Positions 50,178-58,945 of a DNA stretch of 64,000 nucleotides are shown here, piece by piece (position 1 is the first letter of the stretch; every line of letters begins with the position of its first letter). This DNA comes from Umezawaea sp049997955. Its GTDB lineage: Bacteria; Actinomycetota; Actinomycetes; Mycobacteriales; Pseudonocardiaceae. Below the pieces are notes generated by a model, which ran no database searches, was not told where the DNA came from, and saw only the letters and a program-made list of their open reading frames with translations. The DNA is taken from contig JAEBDY010000018.1 in assembly GCA_049997955.1 (NCBI GenBank), positions 139,030 to 203,029 of the forward strand, written 5' to 3'. The translations under genes and the position numbers were made by a program.

Positions 50178-52961
50178 TCACACCGTCGCCATCGCCACCA
50201 CACCCCGGCGCAGCGCGTCCACCGCCTTCGCGGCGGCGGCACCGATGGGATCGCCGTTGCCCATCACGTTGCGGATCTGGTCGAGCAGGTCGACCACCTG
50301 GCGGCACCAGCGGACGAAGTCGCCCGCTCCCAGTTCCGTCCCCCCGGTGTCGCCGGAGTCGAGGACCTTCTCCAGCGACTCGCCCCGCGCCCACCGGTAC
50401 ACCGGCCACGCGAACCCCGGATCGGGCTGCCGCGTCCGGTCCAGCCGGTGGCGCCGCTCGTCGTCCTCGATCTCCGCCCACAGCCGCGCGGTGGCGAGCA
50501 TGGCGTCCGAGATCGGGCCTGCGGGCAGGCTCGTCTCCACCGGGCCGTCCCGCCGCGCCTCGTACACCAGGGACGACACGACGGCGGCCAGTTCGGGCGG
50601 ACCCAGGCCCTTCCACACGCCGTGGCGCAGGCACTCCGCGGCCAGCAGGTCGGACTCCCCGTAGATCCGGGTGATCCGCTTGCCGTGCTCGGTGACCTCC
50701 TCGCCCGGCCCGTTCTCGTGCGGCTCCAGGTAGCCGCGCTCGCGCAGCAGGGCCCGGATGCGGTCGAACTCCCGCGCCAGCGAGTGCGTGGTGGCGGCGA
50801 CCTTCCGCTCGACCAGCTCGGTCTCCTGGAGGAGCCGGTGGTACCGCTCCCCCCACCGGGCGTGGTCCTCGCGCTTCTCGCAGGCGTTGCAGGGGTGCGC
50901 GCGCAGGGCCCGCCGCAGGGTGGCCAGCTCGGCGTCGTCGTCCGCGGTCGTCTTCCGGCGCCGCGCGGTGGGCACCTGGATGCCGGTGTTGCGCACCGTC
51001 ATGGCCAGGTCCCGCCGGGACTTGGGCGAGCGGACGTCCACCTGCTTCGGCAGCTTGATGTGCCCCAGCACCTCGACGGCCACCGGGAAGTCGGCGGACG
51101 ACAGCCGTCCCGCCCACCGGTCCTCGGTCACCACCAGCGGCCGGGCCTCGCCCATCGGCTCGTGACCGGGGTCGATCACCACGGCCAGCCCGGACCGGCG
51201 CCCGGACGGCACGGCGATCACGTCGCCCTTGCGCAGCCGCTCCAGCGACGCGGCGGCCTCGGCCCGCTTCGACGAGCTGTTCTGCTTCGAGAGGGCCTTC
51301 TCCCGGTCGGTCACCCGCCGCCGGAGCGCCGCGTACTCGGTGAAGTCGCCGAGGTGGCACGTCATCGCCTCGGAGTACCCCTCCAGCGCCTCCCGGTTCC
51401 GCTCGATCCGCCGGGCCAGCCCGACCACGGACCGGTCGGCCTGGAACTGGGCGAACGACTGCTCCAGCAGGTCGCGGGCCTTGGCCGCCCCCAGCGCGTG
51501 CACCAGGTTCACGGCCATGTTGTAGCCGGGCCGGAACGACGACCGCAGCGGGAACGTCCGGGTGGACGCGAGCCCGGCGACCTGCTTCGGGTCCACCCCG
51601 GGCTGCCACACGACGACGGCGTGCCCCTCGACGTCGATGCCCCGGCGCCCCGCCCGGCCGGTGAGCTGGGTGTACTCGCCGGGGTTGAGGTCGACGTGCG
51701 CCTCGCCGTTGTACTTGACCAGCTTCTCCAGCACGACGGTCCGGGCGGGCATGTTGATGCCCAGCGCCAGCGTCTCGGTCGCGAACACGACCTTGACCAG
51801 GCCGCGGACGAACAGTTCCTCCACGGTCTCCTTGAACGCGGGCAGCAGGCCGGCGTGGTGGCTGGCGATGCCGCGTTCGAGCGCCTCGCGCCACTCCCAG
51901 TACCCGAGCACGCGCAGGTCGGGCTCCGGCAGGTCCTTGGTCTTCTCGTCGATGATGCCGCGGATGACCTCGGCTTCCTCCATCGTGTTCAGCCGCAGGC
52001 CGGAGCGGACGCACTGGGCGACCGCCGCGTCGCAGCCCGCGCGGCTGAACACGAAGTCGATCGCGGGCAGCAGGTTGGCCGCCTGGAGGCGGTCGATGAT
52101 CTCCAGCCGGGACGGCGGCTTGAACCCGGAGCCGCGCGGCGCGCCGCGCCCGCCCCGGTCCTTGTTGTTGCGCGACCGGCTCCACGGCACGTGGAAGCGC
52201 GCCAGGTCCTCGGTGTGCCGCAGCAGTTGCGGGTTGATCCGGGCCTCGCCGTCGGTGTTCTCCCCGATGAACAGGTCGAACATCCGGCCGCCCGCGATCA
52301 TGTGCTGCCACAGCGGCACGGGCCGGTGCTCGTCCACGACGACCTTGGTGTCGCCGCGCACCTCGACCAGCCACTCGCCGAACTCCTCGGCGTTGCTCAC
52401 GGTCGCGGACAGGCCAATGAGCTGCACCTCGTCCGGCAGGTGCAGGATCACCTCCTCCCAGACGGCGCCGCGGAAGCGGTCGGCGAGGTAGTGGATCTCG
52501 TCCATCACCACGTACGCCAGGCCGTTGAGGGTGTGCGAGTTCGCGTAGAGCATGTTGCGCAGCACTTCGGTGGTCATGACCACGACGGGCGCGTTGCCGT
52601 TGACCGACGTGTCACCGGTCAGCAGGCCGACGGACTTCGCGCCGTAGCGCGCGACCAGATCGGAGTACTTCTGGTTCGACAGCGCCTTGATCGGCGTCGT
52701 GTAGAAGCACTTCAGGCCCTGCGCCAGCGCGAGGTGGACGGCGAACTCGCCGACCACCGTCTTGCCCGCGCCGGTCGGCGCGCAGACCAGCGCCCCGTGG
52801 CCCTCCTCCAGCGCCTCGCACGCGACGCGCTGGAACGGGTCGAGGTCGAACGAGAGGACGGAGAGGAAGTCCGTCAGCCGCGGGTGGGAGGCCCGGCGGC
52901 GGGAGTCGGCGTACGAGGACGCCGGGGACCGGGAGGACGGAGCGTTCGAGCGAGGAGCCAC
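50178..52961 (-). CDS. helY: HelY, Ski2/Mtr4-like DExH RNA helicase
   Basis: A 927-residue ATP-dependent helicase. The Q-motif region is FDLDPFQRVACEALEEG, motif I is CAPTGAGKTVVGEFAVH, motif II is VVMDEIHYLADRFRG, motif III LIGLSATVSN. Motifs V-VI are FATETLALGINMPARTVV and YTQLTGRAGRRGID. A DSHCT-type C-terminal domain covers about 720-927. A Cys pair (CNACEKRED) lies before it. Actinobacterial HelY is thought to act in RNA decay or processing. In mycobacteria it sits beside tatC; here the upstream neighbour is a cyclase gene. Confidence 0.95.
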   Translation of the reverse strand: MAPRSNAPSSRSPASSYADSRRRASHPRLTDFLSVLSFDLDPFQRVACEALEEGHGALVCAPTGAGKTVVGEFAVHLALAQGLKCFYTTPIKALSNQKYSDLVARYGAKSVGLLTGDTSVNGNAPVVVMTTEVLRNMLYANSHTLNGLAYVVMDEIHYLADRFRGAVWEEVILHLPDEVQLIGLSATVSNAEEFGEWLVEVRGDTKVVVDEHRPVPLWQHMIAGGRMFDLFIGENTDGEARINPQLLRHTEDLARFHVPWSRSRNNKDRGGRGAPRGSGFKPPSRLEIIDRLQAANLLPAIDFVFSRAGCDAAVAQCVRSGLRLNTMEEAEVIRGIIDEKTKDLPEPDLRVLGYWEWREALERGIASHHAGLLPAFKETVEELFVRGLVKVVFATETLALGINMPARTVVLEKLVKYNGEAHVDLNPGEYTQLTGRAGRRGIDVEGHAVVVWQPGVDPKQVAGLASTRTFPLRSSFRPGYNMAVNLVHALGAAKARDLLEQSFAQFQADRSVVGLARRIERNREALEGYSEAMTCHLGDFTEYAALRRRVTDREKALSKQNSSSKRAEAAASLERLRKGDVIAVPSGRRSGLAVVIDPGHEPMGEARPLVVTEDRWAGRLSSADFPVAVEVLGHIKLPKQVDVRSPKSRRDLAMTVRNTGIQVPTARRRKTTADDDAELATLRRALRAHPCNACEKREDHARWGERYHRLLQETELVERKVAATTHSLAREFDRIRALLRERGYLEPHENGPGEEVTEHGKRITRIYGESDLLAAECLRHGVWKGLGPPELAAVVSSLVYEARRDGPVETSLPAGPISDAMLATARLWAEIEDDERRHRLDRTRQPDPGFAWPVYRWARGESLEKVLDSGDTGGTELGAGDFVRWCRQVVDLLDQIRNVMGNGDPIGAAAAKAVDALRRGVVAMATV

Positions 52962-53024
52962 ACCTCAAGGCTGTCACACGCCACCGACAAAAGCGGTGAG
53001 GATATCCGGGCCCGGTGGGGTGAT

Positions 53025-53070
53025 CGGGCTTCCCGTCCGCAGTCGGGGGGTGCTGGGGACGGGAAGCCCG
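53025..53070. terminator. hairpin downstream of the cyclase gene
   Basis: A 14-bp perfect stem (CGGGCTTCCCGTCC with its complement) and an 18-base loop, between the cyclase stop (53142) and the helY start. It probably ends the cyclase transcript. Confidence 0.7.
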
Positions 53071-53141
53071 GTGGTGCGCTAGCACCTGACCCCATTGTCG
53101 CGGACGGTCGTTCGGGCGTTACACCGGATGGCGTATCGGTG

Positions 53142-53897
53142 TCACCCGTTCTTCGGCATGAGCGCGTACACGCTGGCAGGGGATCCGGACCCGCCCCGGT
53201 TGACCGTCCCGCCCACCAGGATCCAGGCCCCGCCGGGCGGCAGCGCGGCGAGGTTCGCGAGGACCTCCAGGCTGATCCGGTGCTCCCGGTAGAGCAGTTT
53301 CGACACGGCGAACGTGTCGTCCACGCCGACGTCCGGGCCGAACGTGTCCGTGCCCAGCGCCCCTCGCCTGCCGAGCTTGCCGGTCTCCACCAGCCACTCC
53401 ACGGCGTCGAGGCCGAATCCGGGCTGGTGGAGGCGGCCGTCGGCGTCGGCGTTCTGGAACGCGGGGGTGCCCCAGCGGTCCTCCCAGCCGGTGTGCAGCA
53501 CCACGGCGGAGCACGGCGGGATCCGGCCGTGCTCGGCCTCCCATTCCAGCAGGTCGGCGACCGTGACGGCGTAGTCCGCGTCGGCGCACCGCGACCGGAC
53601 GTCGATCTTCACGGCGGGCAGGAACAGGTCCTCGGTGTCCAGCTGGTCGGCGCTGGGCTGGTCGGCGTTGAAGTGCGAGGGCGCTCCCCAGTGCGTACCC
53701 GTGTGTTCACCCTGCTGGAGCAACTGGAGGTGGTAGCCGTCACGTTCGACGGTCGCCACGGTGGTCGCGGTGAACGCCGGGTCGCCGGGGTAGAGCGAGG
53801 TGCGGTCCGGGTCGTTGACGTGGGCCAGGTTCACCACGCGGTAGTCGCCGAGCACACCGTTCAGCCTAAGTGAATATTTCTCCCGCGCGCGTCCCAC
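53142..53897 (-). CDS. cyclase family protein (KynB/isatin hydrolase fold)
   Basis: A 251-residue metal-dependent hydrolase of the putative-cyclase family. The motif QGEHTGTHWGAPSHFNAD matches the HxGTHxDxPxH metal signature, with Asp replaced by Gly (THWGAPSH). YRVVNLAHVND and AVVLHTGWEDRW are also typical. Late residues GTDTFGPDV give the usual GxDxxS-like loop. Relatives hydrolyse N-formylkynurenine or isatin. The start is unsure: GTG 53855 would begin VLGDYRVVN, near the usual N-terminus of the family. Confidence 0.87.
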   Translation of the reverse strand: MGRAREKYSLRLNGVLGDYRVVNLAHVNDPDRTSLYPGDPAFTATTVATVERDGYHLQLLQQGEHTGTHWGAPSHFNADQPSADQLDTEDLFLPAVKIDVRSRCADADYAVTVADLLEWEAEHGRIPPCSAVVLHTGWEDRWGTPAFQNADADGRLHQPGFGLDAVEWLVETGKLGRRGALGTDTFGPDVGVDDTFAVSKLLYREHRISLEVLANLAALPPGGAWILVGGTVNRGGSGSPASVYALMPKNG

Positions 53898-54055
53898 ACC
53901 CGAGCGTCACGAGGTAGTGGATACTGTGAGTCACGTACAAAGGAGCCACACACGGGGGCAAGACCGCGTCAACACCCATTCGGGTGGTCAGCGCAGGCGG
54001 CTCGAACGGGTGTGCGACGATCGTTGCAGGTCAAGTACGACGAAACGGGGATCTG

Positions 54056-54520
54056 TTGTCCAACCCGCGCCAAGTGGTCAACCAGTGGATGTCCTTCACG
54101 GACGGCGAACTGACCGACCACGTCCGACACCTCGTCCGCAACCAGGGCCCGCAGACCACGCAGGTCTGGGCGCAGGTCCGCACCAACGCGGTGCTGGCAG
54201 GCCGGGTCCGCGGCACGCTGTCCATCCTGCGCGCGCAGACCAGGGACAGCCGCGACGCCGCCATGTGGACCGCGTGGATCAGCAAGGCGCAGCAGGAGCT
54301 GTCGACGCCTCCGCCCGCTCCCGTCGTCGCGCCCGCCCCGGTCGCCGTCGCGGAGCCGGTCGCCGCGCCCGAGCAGGCCCCGGCCGCCGAGAAGCCCGCG
54401 GTCGAGCCGCCGTCGGCGATGGAGAGCACGCTGCAGTTCAGCCTGCCCGACGCGCCGTCGCGCCAGCAGAAGCCGACCAGCTCGGCCCCGGCCGTGATGT
54501 TCCAGGCGCCGGGCCAGTAG
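54056..54520 (+). CDS. hypothetical protein with Pro/Ala-rich tail
   Basis: The TTG at 54056 follows GGGGAT and gives about 154 residues. The first 85 are helical (NPRQVVNQWMSFTDGELTDHVRHLVRNQ, VWAQVRTNAVLAGRVRGTLSILRAQTRDSRDAAMWTAWISKAQQEL) and the rest is a disordered Pro/Ala/Glu segment ending QAPGQ. GTG 53984 would add 24 residues without a ribosome site. The helical part may be a small DNA- or protein-binding bundle. Not recognised. A strong hairpin follows the stop. Confidence 0.6.
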   Translation: MSNPRQVVNQWMSFTDGELTDHVRHLVRNQGPQTTQVWAQVRTNAVLAGRVRGTLSILRAQTRDSRDAAMWTAWISKAQQELSTPPPAPVVAPAPVAVAEPVAAPEQAPAAEKPAVEPPSAMESTLQFSLPDAPSRQQKPTSSAPAVMFQAPGQ

Positions 54521-54526
54521 GAGCAC

Positions 54527-54561
54527 GACCGGACGGGTTCCTCGGGGGTTCCCGTCCGGTC
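54527..54561 (+). terminator. hairpin terminator
   Basis: An 11-bp perfect stem (GACCGGACGGG with CCCGTCCGGTC, 13-base loop) six bases after the preceding stop. Confidence 0.75.
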
Positions 54562-54584
54562 CGCGGGTCGCTAGCGTCGGACGC

Positions 54585-55166
54585 GTGGAATTCCAGGACG
54601 TGGTGCGCCGCAGGCGAATGGTCCGCAAGTTCGGTCCCGATCCGGTTCCGGCGGAGAGCCTCGAACGGATCCTGCACAACGCCACCCGCGGCCCGTCCGC
54701 CGGGTTCTCGCAGGGCCAGGCGTTCCTGGTGCTGGAGGGTCCCGAGCTGGCCGACTTCTGGGCGGTCGGCTCGGGCGCCGTGCACGAGTCGGTGCAGACG
54801 GCGCCGCTGGTGATCGTGCCGTTGTCGTCGAAGAAGGCGTACCTCGACCGGTACGCCGAGGCGGACAAGGGCTGGACCGACCGCGACGAGTCCCGGTGGC
54901 CCGTGCCGTTCTGGCACATCGACACCGGCATGGCGACGCTGCTCATCCTGCAGACAGCGGTGGACGAGGGGCTGGGCGCGGTGTACTTCGGGATCTTCCC
55001 CGACAGCATCGGCCCGTTCCGCGAGGCGTTCGGCGTGCCGGAGGACCACGAGCCGATCGGGGCGGTCGCCATCGGCCACTCGGCCGAGCCCGAGCCGACC
55101 TTCACCTCCGCGATCACCCGGCGGCGGAAGTCCCTGGACGACGTCGTGCACCGCGGTCGCTGGTAG
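54585..55166 (+). CDS. nitroreductase family protein
   Basis: A 193-residue FMN-dependent reductase. The FMN-phosphate Arg cluster is VRRRRMVRKFGPDPVPAESLERIL, followed by ATRGPSAGFSQGQAFLVLE. The second half contains DTGMATLLILQTAVDEGLGAVYFGIF and the end PIGAVAIGHSAEP. It belongs to the group acting on nitro compounds, quinones or flavin cofactors with NAD(P)H. GTG start. Its last 53 bases overlap the 3' end of the convergent XRE gene. Confidence 0.9.
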   Translation: MEFQDVVRRRRMVRKFGPDPVPAESLERILHNATRGPSAGFSQGQAFLVLEGPELADFWAVGSGAVHESVQTAPLVIVPLSSKKAYLDRYAEADKGWTDRDESRWPVPFWHIDTGMATLLILQTAVDEGLGAVYFGIFPDSIGPFREAFGVPEDHEPIGAVAIGHSAEPEPTFTSAITRRRKSLDDVVHRGRW

Positions 55167-56037
55167 CGGGCGGCGCACCGGGTTCGGGCGGGCGCGCGGC
55201 CCCCGTGGGGAACTCCTCGACGCCGAGCACCCGCAGCAGGTCCAGCCGTTCGCGGGTCTCGGCGTCCGCCGGGGTGAGCACGACCAGCTCCTGCCCCAGG
55301 TCCGGGGTGACCAGGGTCTCGCAGTCCATCCGCACCGAGCCCACCCGTGGGTGCAGGAACGTCTTCCGGTCGGCGCGCCGCACCGCCACCTCGTGCTCGG
55401 CCCACAGCTCGCGGAAGTCGGCGCTCGCGGCCAGCAACCGGTCGACGAGTCCGGTGACGGCGGGGTCGCCGGACCGGCGGCCGACGGCCGCGCGCAGGTC
55501 GGCCACGAGCTGACGGGCGTGGCGTTCCCGCTCCTCCGGCGGGCAGGCGGCGCGGGCGGCGGGATCGGTGAACCAGCGGTGCGCGAGGTAGCGCCGGTCG
55601 CCGGAGAAGCCGGTGTGGTCACCCGCGAGCAGGAGCGACGCCCGGTTCTGGGCGAGGACCTCCCCCAGGTCGGACACCACCAGCGCCGGGGTGTCGCCGA
55701 GCAGGTCGAGCATCCGCAGCAGGCCCGCGCGGGCCAGGCGGGCCACCCCGTCGGCGGGCGGCGGCTGGTGACCGGCCAGGTGGAACAGGTGGCCGCGCTC
55801 GTCGTCGGACAGGCGCAACGCGCGTGCCAGCGCGCCGAGCAGCTGGGTCGACGGCCGGCTGCTGCGGCCCTGTTCCAGGCGCACGACGTAGTCGACCGAC
55901 ATGCCCGCGAGCATCGCCACCTCCTCCCGGCGCAGGCCCGCGGTGCGACGGCGAGGCCCGTCCGCGAGGCCGACCTCGGCCGGGCGGATCGCCTCGCGGC
56001 GTCGGCGCAGGAAGTCGGCGAGCTGGTCGCGCTGCAT
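55114..56037 (-). CDS. XRE family regulator with MmyB-like C-terminal domain
   Basis: A 307-residue regulator: an N-terminal helix-turn-helix (QLADFLRRRREAIRPAEVGL, then RRTAGLRREEVAMLAGMSVDYVVRLEQGRSSRPSTQLLGALARALRLSDDERGHLFHLAG) and a C-terminal MmyB-like ligand-binding PAS-type domain (LRMLDLLGDTPALVVSDLGEVLAQNRASLLLAGD). It ends in a Pro/Arg-rich tail that runs into the nitroreductase gene. Start ATG 56037. It divergently faces an aldo/keto reductase, a common target pairing for this family. MmyB-type proteins often bind fatty-acid-like ligands. Confidence 0.93.
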   Translation of the reverse strand: MQRDQLADFLRRRREAIRPAEVGLADGPRRRTAGLRREEVAMLAGMSVDYVVRLEQGRSSRPSTQLLGALARALRLSDDERGHLFHLAGHQPPPADGVARLARAGLLRMLDLLGDTPALVVSDLGEVLAQNRASLLLAGDHTGFSGDRRYLAHRWFTDPAARAACPPEERERHARQLVADLRAAVGRRSGDPAVTGLVDRLLAASADFRELWAEHEVAVRRADRKTFLHPRVGSVRMDCETLVTPDLGQELVVLTPADAETRERLDLLRVLGVEEFPTGAARPPEPGAPPATSDRGARRRPGTSAAG

Positions 56038-56139
56038 GACGCCATGCTCCCCCTCCCGACCGGTCCCAGCCAGGGAGCCGCGCTCCCACGACGAACGCTC
56101 CGCTCCCGCCCGTCCCGGTCCGGGCGCAAGGTGAGTGGC

Positions 56140-57126
56140 ATGAGAACTCGAACCCTGGGCAAGACCGGTCCGACCGTTTCCGTGCTGGGCCTCGGTGCGA
56201 TGGGCATGTCGGACGCCTACGGCCCGACCGACCGCGCGGAGAGCGTGGCCACGGTGCACGCCGCGCTGGAGGCGGGCGTCACGCTGATCGACACCGGCGA
56301 CTTCTACGCCATGGGCCACAACGAATTGCTGCTCGCCGAGGCGCTGCGCGGCCGGGACCGGGACAGCTACGCGCTGAGCGTGAAGTTCGGCATGCTGAGG
56401 GGGCCGGGCCACGAGTTCGGCGGGCCCGACGGCCGTCCCGAGGCGGTGAAGAACTTCCTGGCGTACTCGCTGACCCGGCTGGGCACCGACCACGTCGACG
56501 TCTACCGCCCGGCCCGACTGGACCCTGCGGTGCCGATCGAGGACACCGTGGGCGCGATCAAGGAGATGGTCGACGCCGGGCACGTGCGGCACATCGGCCT
56601 CTCGGAGGTCGACGCGGCGACCATCCGCCGCGCGCACGCCGTGCACCCGATCTCCGACCTGCAGATCGAGTACTCGCTGCTGTCCCGCGCGGTGGAGGCG
56701 GACGTCCTGCCCACGTTGCGGGAGCTCGGCATCGGCCTGACCGCGTACGGCGTCCTGGGCCGCGGCCTCCTCTCCGGGAACTGGACCCCCGGCCGTCCCG
56801 GTGACCACCGCGGCGCCACGCCGCGGTTCTCGGCGGGCAACGTCGAGCACAACCTCGCCCTCGTGGAGGCGCTGCGCCGGGTCGCCGAGGCGAAGGGCCG
56901 CACCGTCGCCCAGCTGGCCATCGCCTGGGTGGCCGCGCGGGGTTCCGACGTCGTGCCGCTCGTCGGCGCCCGCACCCGCGACCGGCTGGCCGAGGCGCTG
57001 CCCGCGGCAGAGCCGCACCTCACCGCGGACGACCTGGCCGAGATCGAGGAGGCCGTCCCCGCGGGCTCGGCGCGCGGCGACCGCTACCCGTCCGCGCACA
57101 TGGCGAACCTCGGTGTCGGGAACTAG
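56140..57126 (+). CDS. aldo/keto reductase
   Basis: A 328-residue NADPH-dependent TIM-barrel reductase. The start MRTRTLGKTGPTVSVLGLGAMGMSDAYGPTD is followed by the active-site Asp in TLIDTGDFYAMGHNELLLAEAL (catalytic Asp and Tyr) and Lys in LSVKFGMLRGP. The His-equivalent position reads VDVYRPARLDP, a departure from the DLYQxHxxDP form (the usual His is replaced). The C-terminal SLLSRAVEADVLPTLRELGIGLTAYGVLGRGLLSGNW and the ARTRDRLAEALPA NADPH-binding loop are typical. Likely controlled by the divergent XRE regulator. Confidence 0.93.
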   Translation: MRTRTLGKTGPTVSVLGLGAMGMSDAYGPTDRAESVATVHAALEAGVTLIDTGDFYAMGHNELLLAEALRGRDRDSYALSVKFGMLRGPGHEFGGPDGRPEAVKNFLAYSLTRLGTDHVDVYRPARLDPAVPIEDTVGAIKEMVDAGHVRHIGLSEVDAATIRRAHAVHPISDLQIEYSLLSRAVEADVLPTLRELGIGLTAYGVLGRGLLSGNWTPGRPGDHRGATPRFSAGNVEHNLALVEALRRVAEAKGRTVAQLAIAWVAARGSDVVPLVGARTRDRLAEALPAAEPHLTADDLAEIEEAVPAGSARGDRYPSAHMANLGVGN

Positions 57127-58250
57127 AACTTCACGACCTGCCGGATGGCGTCGCCGCTCGCCAGCCGGTCGAAGCCGGTGTTCAGCTCGTCGAGGGTCAG
57201 CGTGCCGGACAGCAGCTCCTGCACCGGCAGCTGGCCCGACCGGTACAGCGAGACGAACCGCGGGATGTCGCGCCGGGGCACGCACGAGCCGAGGTAGCTG
57301 CCCTTGAGCGTGCGTTCCTCGGCGACCAGGCTCAACGCGGGCAGCACCAGCTGCCGGTCGGGGTGCGGGAGGCCGACGGTGACGGTCGTGCCGCCCGCCG
57401 CCGTGGCCGCGTAGGCCTGGGCCAGCACGTGCTCGCTGCCGGTCGTGTCGATGACCTTGTCGGCCCCTCCGCCGGTCAGGTCCCGCACCGCCTCCACGGC
57501 GTCCGGGCCGCCTGCCACGTCGTGCGTGGCGCCGAGGCGGAGGGCCAGCTCGCGCTTGTGGGCCACCACGTCGACGGCGACGATCGTCGACGCCCCGGCG
57601 GCCTTCACCGCGAGCAGCGCGGCCAGCCCGACGCCGCCGAGACCGAACACGGCCACCCGGTCGCCCGGCACCACGTTGGCGCTGTGGAACGCCGCACCCG
57701 CGCCGGTGAGCACGGCGCAGCCGAACAGCGCGGCGATCTCGTGCGGCAGGTCGGCGTCCACCTTCGTCGCCGAGGTGGTGGACACCACCGCGTACTCGGC
57801 GAAACCGGAGACGCCGAGGTGGTGGTGCGGCCGGACGCCGTCCGGCGCCAGCCAGCGCCGTCCGCCGGACAGCAGCGTGCCGGCGCGGTTGGCCGCCGCG
57901 CCGGGCTCGCACAGGGCCTGCCGCCCGGCGACGCACTTGCGGCACGAGCCGCAGGCGGGCACGAACGACATCACCACGTGGTCGCCGACGGCGAACTCGG
58001 ACTCGGCGCCGGGGCCCAGCTCCACGACCTCGCCCGCGGCCTCGTGGCCGATGACCATCGGCAGCGGGCGGGGGCGGGAGCCGTTGAGCACCGACAGGTC
58101 GGAGTGGCACAGACCGGTCGCGCCGACGCGGATCAGCATCTCGCCGGGGCCGGGCGGGTCCAGCACCAGGTCCTGGACCTCGATCGGACGGGAGTCCGCG
58201 TAGGGGGCCGGACGGCCGAGTTCGAGCAGCACAGCGGCGCGCACGGTCAT
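57123..58250 (-). CDS. zinc-dependent alcohol dehydrogenase (class III-like)
   Basis: A 375-residue medium-chain dehydrogenase with catalytic and structural zinc sites. The catalytic ligands are C and H in ATGLCHSDLSVLNG and GHEAAGEVVELG. The structural site cysteines are in PACGSCRKCVAGRQALC. The NAD site is VAVFGLGGVGLAALLAVKAAGASTIVAVDV. It resembles actinobacterial Zn-alcohol dehydrogenases close to mycothiol- or glutathione-dependent formaldehyde dehydrogenases in layout. The upstream thioesterase stop overlaps its ATG by 4 bases, so they share a message. Convergent with the aldo/keto reductase (4-base overlap). Confidence 0.93.
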   Translation of the reverse strand: MTVRAAVLLELGRPAPYADSRPIEVQDLVLDPPGPGEMLIRVGATGLCHSDLSVLNGSRPRPLPMVIGHEAAGEVVELGPGAESEFAVGDHVVMSFVPACGSCRKCVAGRQALCEPGAAANRAGTLLSGGRRWLAPDGVRPHHHLGVSGFAEYAVVSTTSATKVDADLPHEIAALFGCAVLTGAGAAFHSANVVPGDRVAVFGLGGVGLAALLAVKAAGASTIVAVDVVAHKRELALRLGATHDVAGGPDAVEAVRDLTGGGADKVIDTTGSEHVLAQAYAATAAGGTTVTVGLPHPDRQLVLPALSLVAEERTLKGSYLGSCVPRRDIPRFVSLYRSGQLPVQELLSGTLTLDELNTGFDRLASGDAIRQVVKF

Positions 58251-58657
58251 GGGACCACCAAACCCGTCATGGCGGTGCGGAGTCCAGTCGGTACTTCCAC
58301 CGGTTTCCGCGTCGTCCGGTCGACGAACACGTGCACGAAGTGCCCTTCGGCGATCACGGTGTCGTCGGCCGCGAGGAAGACGACCTCGTAGCGGACGCTG
58401 GAACGGCCGAGGTGCCCGATCCGCAGGCCGCCGTCCATCGCGTCGGGGAAGGAGAGTGAGGAGCGGTAGTTGCAGTGCGACTCCACGCACAACCCGATGG
58501 TCGAGCCGTCGTGGATGTCGAGGCCCGCCCCGATCAGCCACGTGTTGATCAGGGTGTCCATGAACGCGTAGTGCACGACGTTGTTCACGTGGCCGTACAC
58601 GTCGTTGTCGTTCCACCGCGTGGGGATCCGCTGCCAGTACCCGTAGTCGTCGCGCAC
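58247..58657 (-). CDS. hotdog-fold acyl-CoA thioesterase (4HBT)
   Basis: From GTG 58657 (AAGGTG upstream) the 136-residue protein begins VRDDYGYWQRIPTRWNDNDVYGHVNNVVHYAFMDTLINTWL. This is the 4-hydroxybenzoyl-CoA-thioesterase pattern with the catalytic Asp in NDNDVYGHVNN. CNYRSSLSFPDAMDGGLRIGHLGRSSVRYEVVFLA and EGHFVHVFVDRTTRKPVEVP complete the fold. Longer starts up to 58834 add improbable sequence. In an operon with the zinc dehydrogenase, it may release an acid from acyl-CoA as part of the same pathway. Confidence 0.88.
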   Translation of the reverse strand: MRDDYGYWQRIPTRWNDNDVYGHVNNVVHYAFMDTLINTWLIGAGLDIHDGSTIGLCVESHCNYRSSLSFPDAMDGGLRIGHLGRSSVRYEVVFLAADDTVIAEGHFVHVFVDRTTRKPVEVPTGLRTAMTGLVVP

Positions 58658-58907
58658 GCGTCGCACCTTACCCACCGCCACCCGGTCGCGTTCTGCCGCA
58701 ACCCGGTCGGATTCTTGCTCAACTCCGCCAAGAATTTGTGCGCTCGTGTCCCCGCCACTCCCCTCACACTCGGGTGACGCGAGCACCGTGGACCAGCACG
58801 TGGCGTGGATCCGGCGGTCCGGCGCGGGCACCATCGTGCACGGTTGCGGGGGCCAGGGGTCCTATGAGGACGGTCTGGTCCGAGGGGTCCTGGACGCGGC
58901 CGACCCG

Positions 58908-58940
58908 GTCGGCGCGGACGTGGTCCGTCCGCGCCGACCG
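58908..58940. terminator. hairpin terminator of the ThuA gene
   Basis: A 13-bp perfect stem (GGTCGGCGCGGAC with GTCCGCGCCGACC, 7-base loop) five bases after the ThuA gene stop on the minus strand. Confidence 0.8.
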
Positions 58941-58945
58941 CGGCG

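Noticed and set aside
49935..53873. 1312-residue open frame on the plus strand
   Set aside because: It is antisense to helY and the cyclase gene, with a low-complexity Arg/Gly/Val/His-rich translation typical of shadow frames in high-GC DNA; helY has full helicase motifs.
55114..58110. 998-residue minus-strand frame that includes the XRE regulator
   Set aside because: Only the part from 56037 is protein-like; upstream it is antisense to the aldo/keto reductase.
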